From Candidatus Symbiothrix dinenymphae (GTDB taxonomy: Bacteria; Bacteroidota; Bacteroidia; Bacteroidales; Azobacteroidaceae), in the NCBI GenBank assembly GCA_001417715.1, contig BBRT01000158.1:1-43407 (forward strand): a DNA stretch of 43,407 bases, written 5' to 3'. The position numbers and the translations under genes are program-made. Below the pieces are notes generated by a model that was not told the origin of the DNA, searched no databases, and saw only the letters and a program-made list of their open reading frames with translations. Below are positions 41,226 to 43,407 of this stretch, in pieces (the first letter of the stretch is position 1; each line of letters starts with the position of its first letter).

Positions 41226-41603
41226 TCATATTTTTGCCAAATCTCTTTTCATTTTTGTAATCACATCAAGCAACGGAGGCACTTCGTTTAGGAGAACATC
41301 AAAAATTATATTGGCATCCACTTCAAAATAGTGATGTGCAATTATATCACGAAGCCCCATAATCTTACGCCAAGGAATAGACGGATACGCAGGCAGTAAC
41401 TCTTTGTTGGAATGCTTGTCAAGATTTTTCACTTCTTCCCCTATGGCAAAAAGTCGCATATAGACACCGTCTAACATCAACATTCCTGACGGCGTAGTCA
41501 AAAAATCATCGCCCGTAGTAATGATTTCCGTACTTTCAACAAGCAGCAAAAGAGATTCTTCAATATGCTGCAGTGCTTCGTGCACCAATTCTTTGTCATA
41601 CAT
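41226..41603 (-). CDS. HEPN-domain toxin (HepT-like, DUF86)
   Basis: 125 residues, all-helical. The ribonuclease motif R-x4-H is visible in LRDIIAHHYF (Arg and His four residues apart), the standard HEPN active site. It overlaps the upstream nucleotidyltransferase by 8 bases. In characterised pairs the MNT partner adds AMP to the toxin and silences it. Confidence 0.9.
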   Translation of the reverse strand: MYDKELVHEALQHIEESLLLLVESTEIITTGDDFLTTPSGMLMLDGVYMRLFAIGEEVKNLDKHSNKELLPAYPSIPWRKIMGLRDIIAHHYFEVDANIIFDVLLNEVPPLLDVITKMKRDLAKI

Positions 41604-41889
41604 AAATCATATCCCTCATTATACGTTGAACAAAAGTGGGGCGAAGTTTTTTGTGGCGATGCACAAGGTCCACAGGCACACCAAACAAATCTTTGAGGTC
41701 CATCACAATACCGCCCATATCTAACAAGCTGATAGTATCAGACTCCAAATACACATCCACATCACTACTTTCGGTTTGCTCGCCGCGGGCAACCGAACCG
41801 AAAATGCCCATACGCGCTATACCATACTCACGGGCATGTTCGTGCTTGTAACTGTCCAATAAACGAAGATATTCGCCGGTCGTTTTCAT
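41596..41889 (-). CDS. MNT-type nucleotidyltransferase antitoxin (MntA-like)
   Basis: 97 residues with the minimal nucleotidyltransferase signature: GIFGSVARGEQTESSDVDVYLE holds the GSxxxR and DxD residues, and VDLVHRHK the third strand. Paired with HEPN in a two-gene operon with a promoter box at 41913-41920. Confidence 0.92.
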   Translation of the reverse strand: MKTTGEYLRLLDSYKHEHAREYGIARMGIFGSVARGEQTESSDVDVYLESDTISLLDMGGIVMDLKDLFGVPVDLVHRHKKLRPTFVQRIMRDMIYV

Positions 41890-41912
41890 TTTCTTGTTGT
41901 TTTATTTGCCTA

Positions 41913-41920
41913 CAAAAGTA
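41913..41920 (-). promoter_or_regulatory. Promoter -7 box of the HEPN/MNT pair
   Basis: Reads TACTTTTG on the minus strand, 24 bases before the start at 41889. Confidence 0.6.
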
Positions 41921-41968
41921 CATATAATTTTTGAATAACAAATTTTGACATGGATAGATGGCTCCACC

Positions 41969-42013
41969 ACCGATATGAAGCGCATTGATTACCGTATTTG
42001 CATGATTAAATAC
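41969..42013. repeat. 45-base direct repeat, right of the HEPN/MNT pair
   Basis: Second copy of the repeat at 41093-41137. Inter-copy distance 876 bases. Confidence 0.9.
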
Positions 42014-42040
42014 CTGCTGTTTACGGTTTCGCCTTTACGT

Positions 42041-42105
42041 TTACGGCTAAATCTTTTTTTCAGGTGCTATTATTTCGCAAACGGTGCCGTGTCCCGCAGG
42101 GACAA
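42041..42105. repeat. Inverted copy of the composite repeat end
   Basis: 65 bases that are the exact reverse complement of 14007-14071, 28 kb away, including the GTCCCGCAGGGAC palindrome. It lies between the HEPN/MNT pair and the transposase gene. Confidence 0.9.
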
Positions 42106-42183
42106 ATATACATAGCCTTTTATCCCGTAGGGTGGGGTGTAAAAAAGAATGTAAAATTTCATTATTTATTCGTTCTAAATATG

Positions 42184-42191
42184 TATCTTTG
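42184..42191 (+). promoter_or_regulatory. Promoter -7 box of the transposase gene
   Basis: TATCTTTG, 22 bases before the ATG at 42213; argues against the longer frame from 42084. Confidence 0.6.
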
Positions 42192-42212
42192 CAGCCAAAA
42201 AGAATAATAAAT

Positions 42213-43407
42213 ATGGATACAAAAGAGCAACAAAGTATTGAATTATGGAAAGCCAAATCAATTGAGCGTTCCAAAGCGATTAAGCGACTAAAAAAGCGAA
42301 TTAAGGAAATAGAACACAGTCGCGACAGTTGGAAAGAAAAATCTTTTGCAAATAAAGAGCGTGCAGACAGGTATGAAAATGATTTGTCGCAGATAAAAAA
42401 AAAACTGAACGAGATAACAGCGTAGTATTATTGCCTTGTAAAAATCGTCCAAAATATCATCGTTATGACGATTTTATAATACAACTTGCATTATCGTTAG
42501 TATTGCGTGTTGGTGTTAGTTTCAGGGCTGCGAGTAAGATATTTTGCGAGCTTCATCTTTGCTTGCATTTAAATCTTGGGACTCCAACACATACTACCAT
42601 ACTGCTTTGGACTAAAAAACAAGGTGTAGGAAATTTTCGGGAAAAGGAATATTTTAACACCCAAAAATGGATTTTGATAGCCGATGAAAGTATTCAATTT
42701 GGCAACAAAAAATTATTGTTTGTAATAGCCGTTCCTGTTTCAATGGAAAACAAGGGTAGTTACTTGAAATACAATGATATAACTCCGTTGAAAATAAAAG
42801 TATCAACGTCTTGGAAGGCTGAAGAGATTGCAGAAGTAATAAAAAACACCATAGATATTAAGCAGATTGAATATGCTGTATCCGACCTCGGAAGCAATCT
42901 GACAAAGGCATTTAGTATTTTGAATATCAAACATATAGAAGATATAAATCACAAATTTTCATGGATGATGCAGCATCTTTTTGAGGAAGATGAAATATTT
43001 AAGAATTACACAAAAGAACTATCTGATATGCGTGCAAAACTTTCGATGGGTAAATGTGCTCGCATCGTGCCTCCCAATCAACGAATAATGTCCCGATACA
43101 TGAACCTGACACCACTTTTCAAGTGGGGAGTAAAGATGCTTAAACTTTTGGAAAACAATTGTTTAACAGAAGACGAATGCGAAAAATTAAAATTTTTGCC
43201 TCTATACAAAACCTTTATATTAGAGACTTACGAATTGCTTTGCAGCATGAATCAGACACAAAAAATAATGAAGAAAAATGGCATGAGTACGGCAAGTATA
43301 AACGAAGCATTGCAATTACTTGACGCACAGAACAATGCGAACGCAGAGATTATCAAATCAAAATTTATAGAGTATGTTCATAAAATGCAGGTTAGGCTCT
43401 GCGCACG
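42213..43407 (+). CDS. DDE-type transposase, two frames joined at an A10 run, incomplete at the window edge
   Basis: The first frame (42213-42425, 70 codons) is a charged coiled coil (IKRLKKRIKEIEHSRDSWKEK). After a run of ten A (42395-42404), the -1 frame stays open to the end of the window (over 330 codons). It has PKYHRYDDFIIQLALSLVLRV, SFRAASKIF, an early WILIADESIQFG (likely first Asp) and LLFVIAVP. This layout matches a transposase group common in Bacteroidota with an N-terminal coiled coil. The reading needs a -1 slip on A10 or reflects a one-base indel. The end of the gene is outside the window. Confidence 0.65.

Overview
The window looks like chromosomal DNA of a Bacteroidales-type Bacteroidota bacterium. 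The evidence is repeated TAnnTTTG promoter boxes, a type IX secretion (Por) tail on a BspA-like leucine-rich-repeat protein, dihydroneopterin aldolase, MeaB, an AddB-like PD-(D/E)XK protein and a murC-ftsQ-ftsA-ftsZ cluster, all of the Bacteroidota kind. The species cannot be named from the sequence. Housekeeping genes are interrupted by many small dispersed repeats, toxin-antitoxin modules and insertion sequences, so this is an actively rearranging genome.

Layout. 1-5.8 kb: xylose use (end of xylB, xylA, a frameshifted xylE-type symporter), then phosphofructokinase and meaB. 5.7-9.1 kb (minus): two small membrane proteins, then nuoN and nuoM. 9.2-10.8 kb: a promoter-driven structured RNA, a Cys-rich mini-lipoprotein and a MauE/DoxX-thioredoxin fusion. 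10.9-13.5 kb (minus): ATP-grasp ligase, esterase and birA in one tight operon. 13.5-14.3 kb: a repeat field. 14.3-18.6 kb: an ExbB/TolQ-like channel, a DUF3127 protein with an SSB-like tail, and the AddB-like nuclease. 18.8-21.1 kb (minus): a secreted LRR protein behind a second structured RNA. 21.2-25.5 kb: an MBOAT, DHHW and SGNH-LysM operon, probably for cell-wall or polysaccharide O-acetylation. 25.5-28.5 kb: folB, a PIN toxin-antitoxin pair, two zinc-ribbon proteins and a UDG-like protein. 28.5-31.9 kb (minus): a secreted TonB-domain protein gene split by a complete IS66 element and preceded by a third structured RNA. 32.0-34.1 kb: a second PIN toxin-antitoxin pair lying between two copies of the xseA 3' end, then xseA. 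34.2-38.8 kb: murC, ftsQ, ftsA, ftsZ. 38.9-40.8 kb: a leuS cut off after about 565 residues. 41.2-41.9 kb: a HEPN/MNT pair between 45-bp direct repeats. 42.2 kb to the end: a transposase gene whose two frames meet at a run of ten A.

The strongest oddities are four. (1) Three promoter-structured RNA-exported protein arrangements share sequence and fold elements. (2) A palindromic element family inserts in frame into protein genes (xylB tail, birA, three times in the AddB-like gene) and also occurs as two-armed REPIN/MITE-like units. (3) Two toxin-antitoxin modules are each bracketed by direct repeats. (4) A clean IS66 insertion (16-bp terminal repeats, 8-bp target duplication) has an ancestral reading frame that can be restored exactly. 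All functional assignments come from reading motifs by eye; no database search was run.
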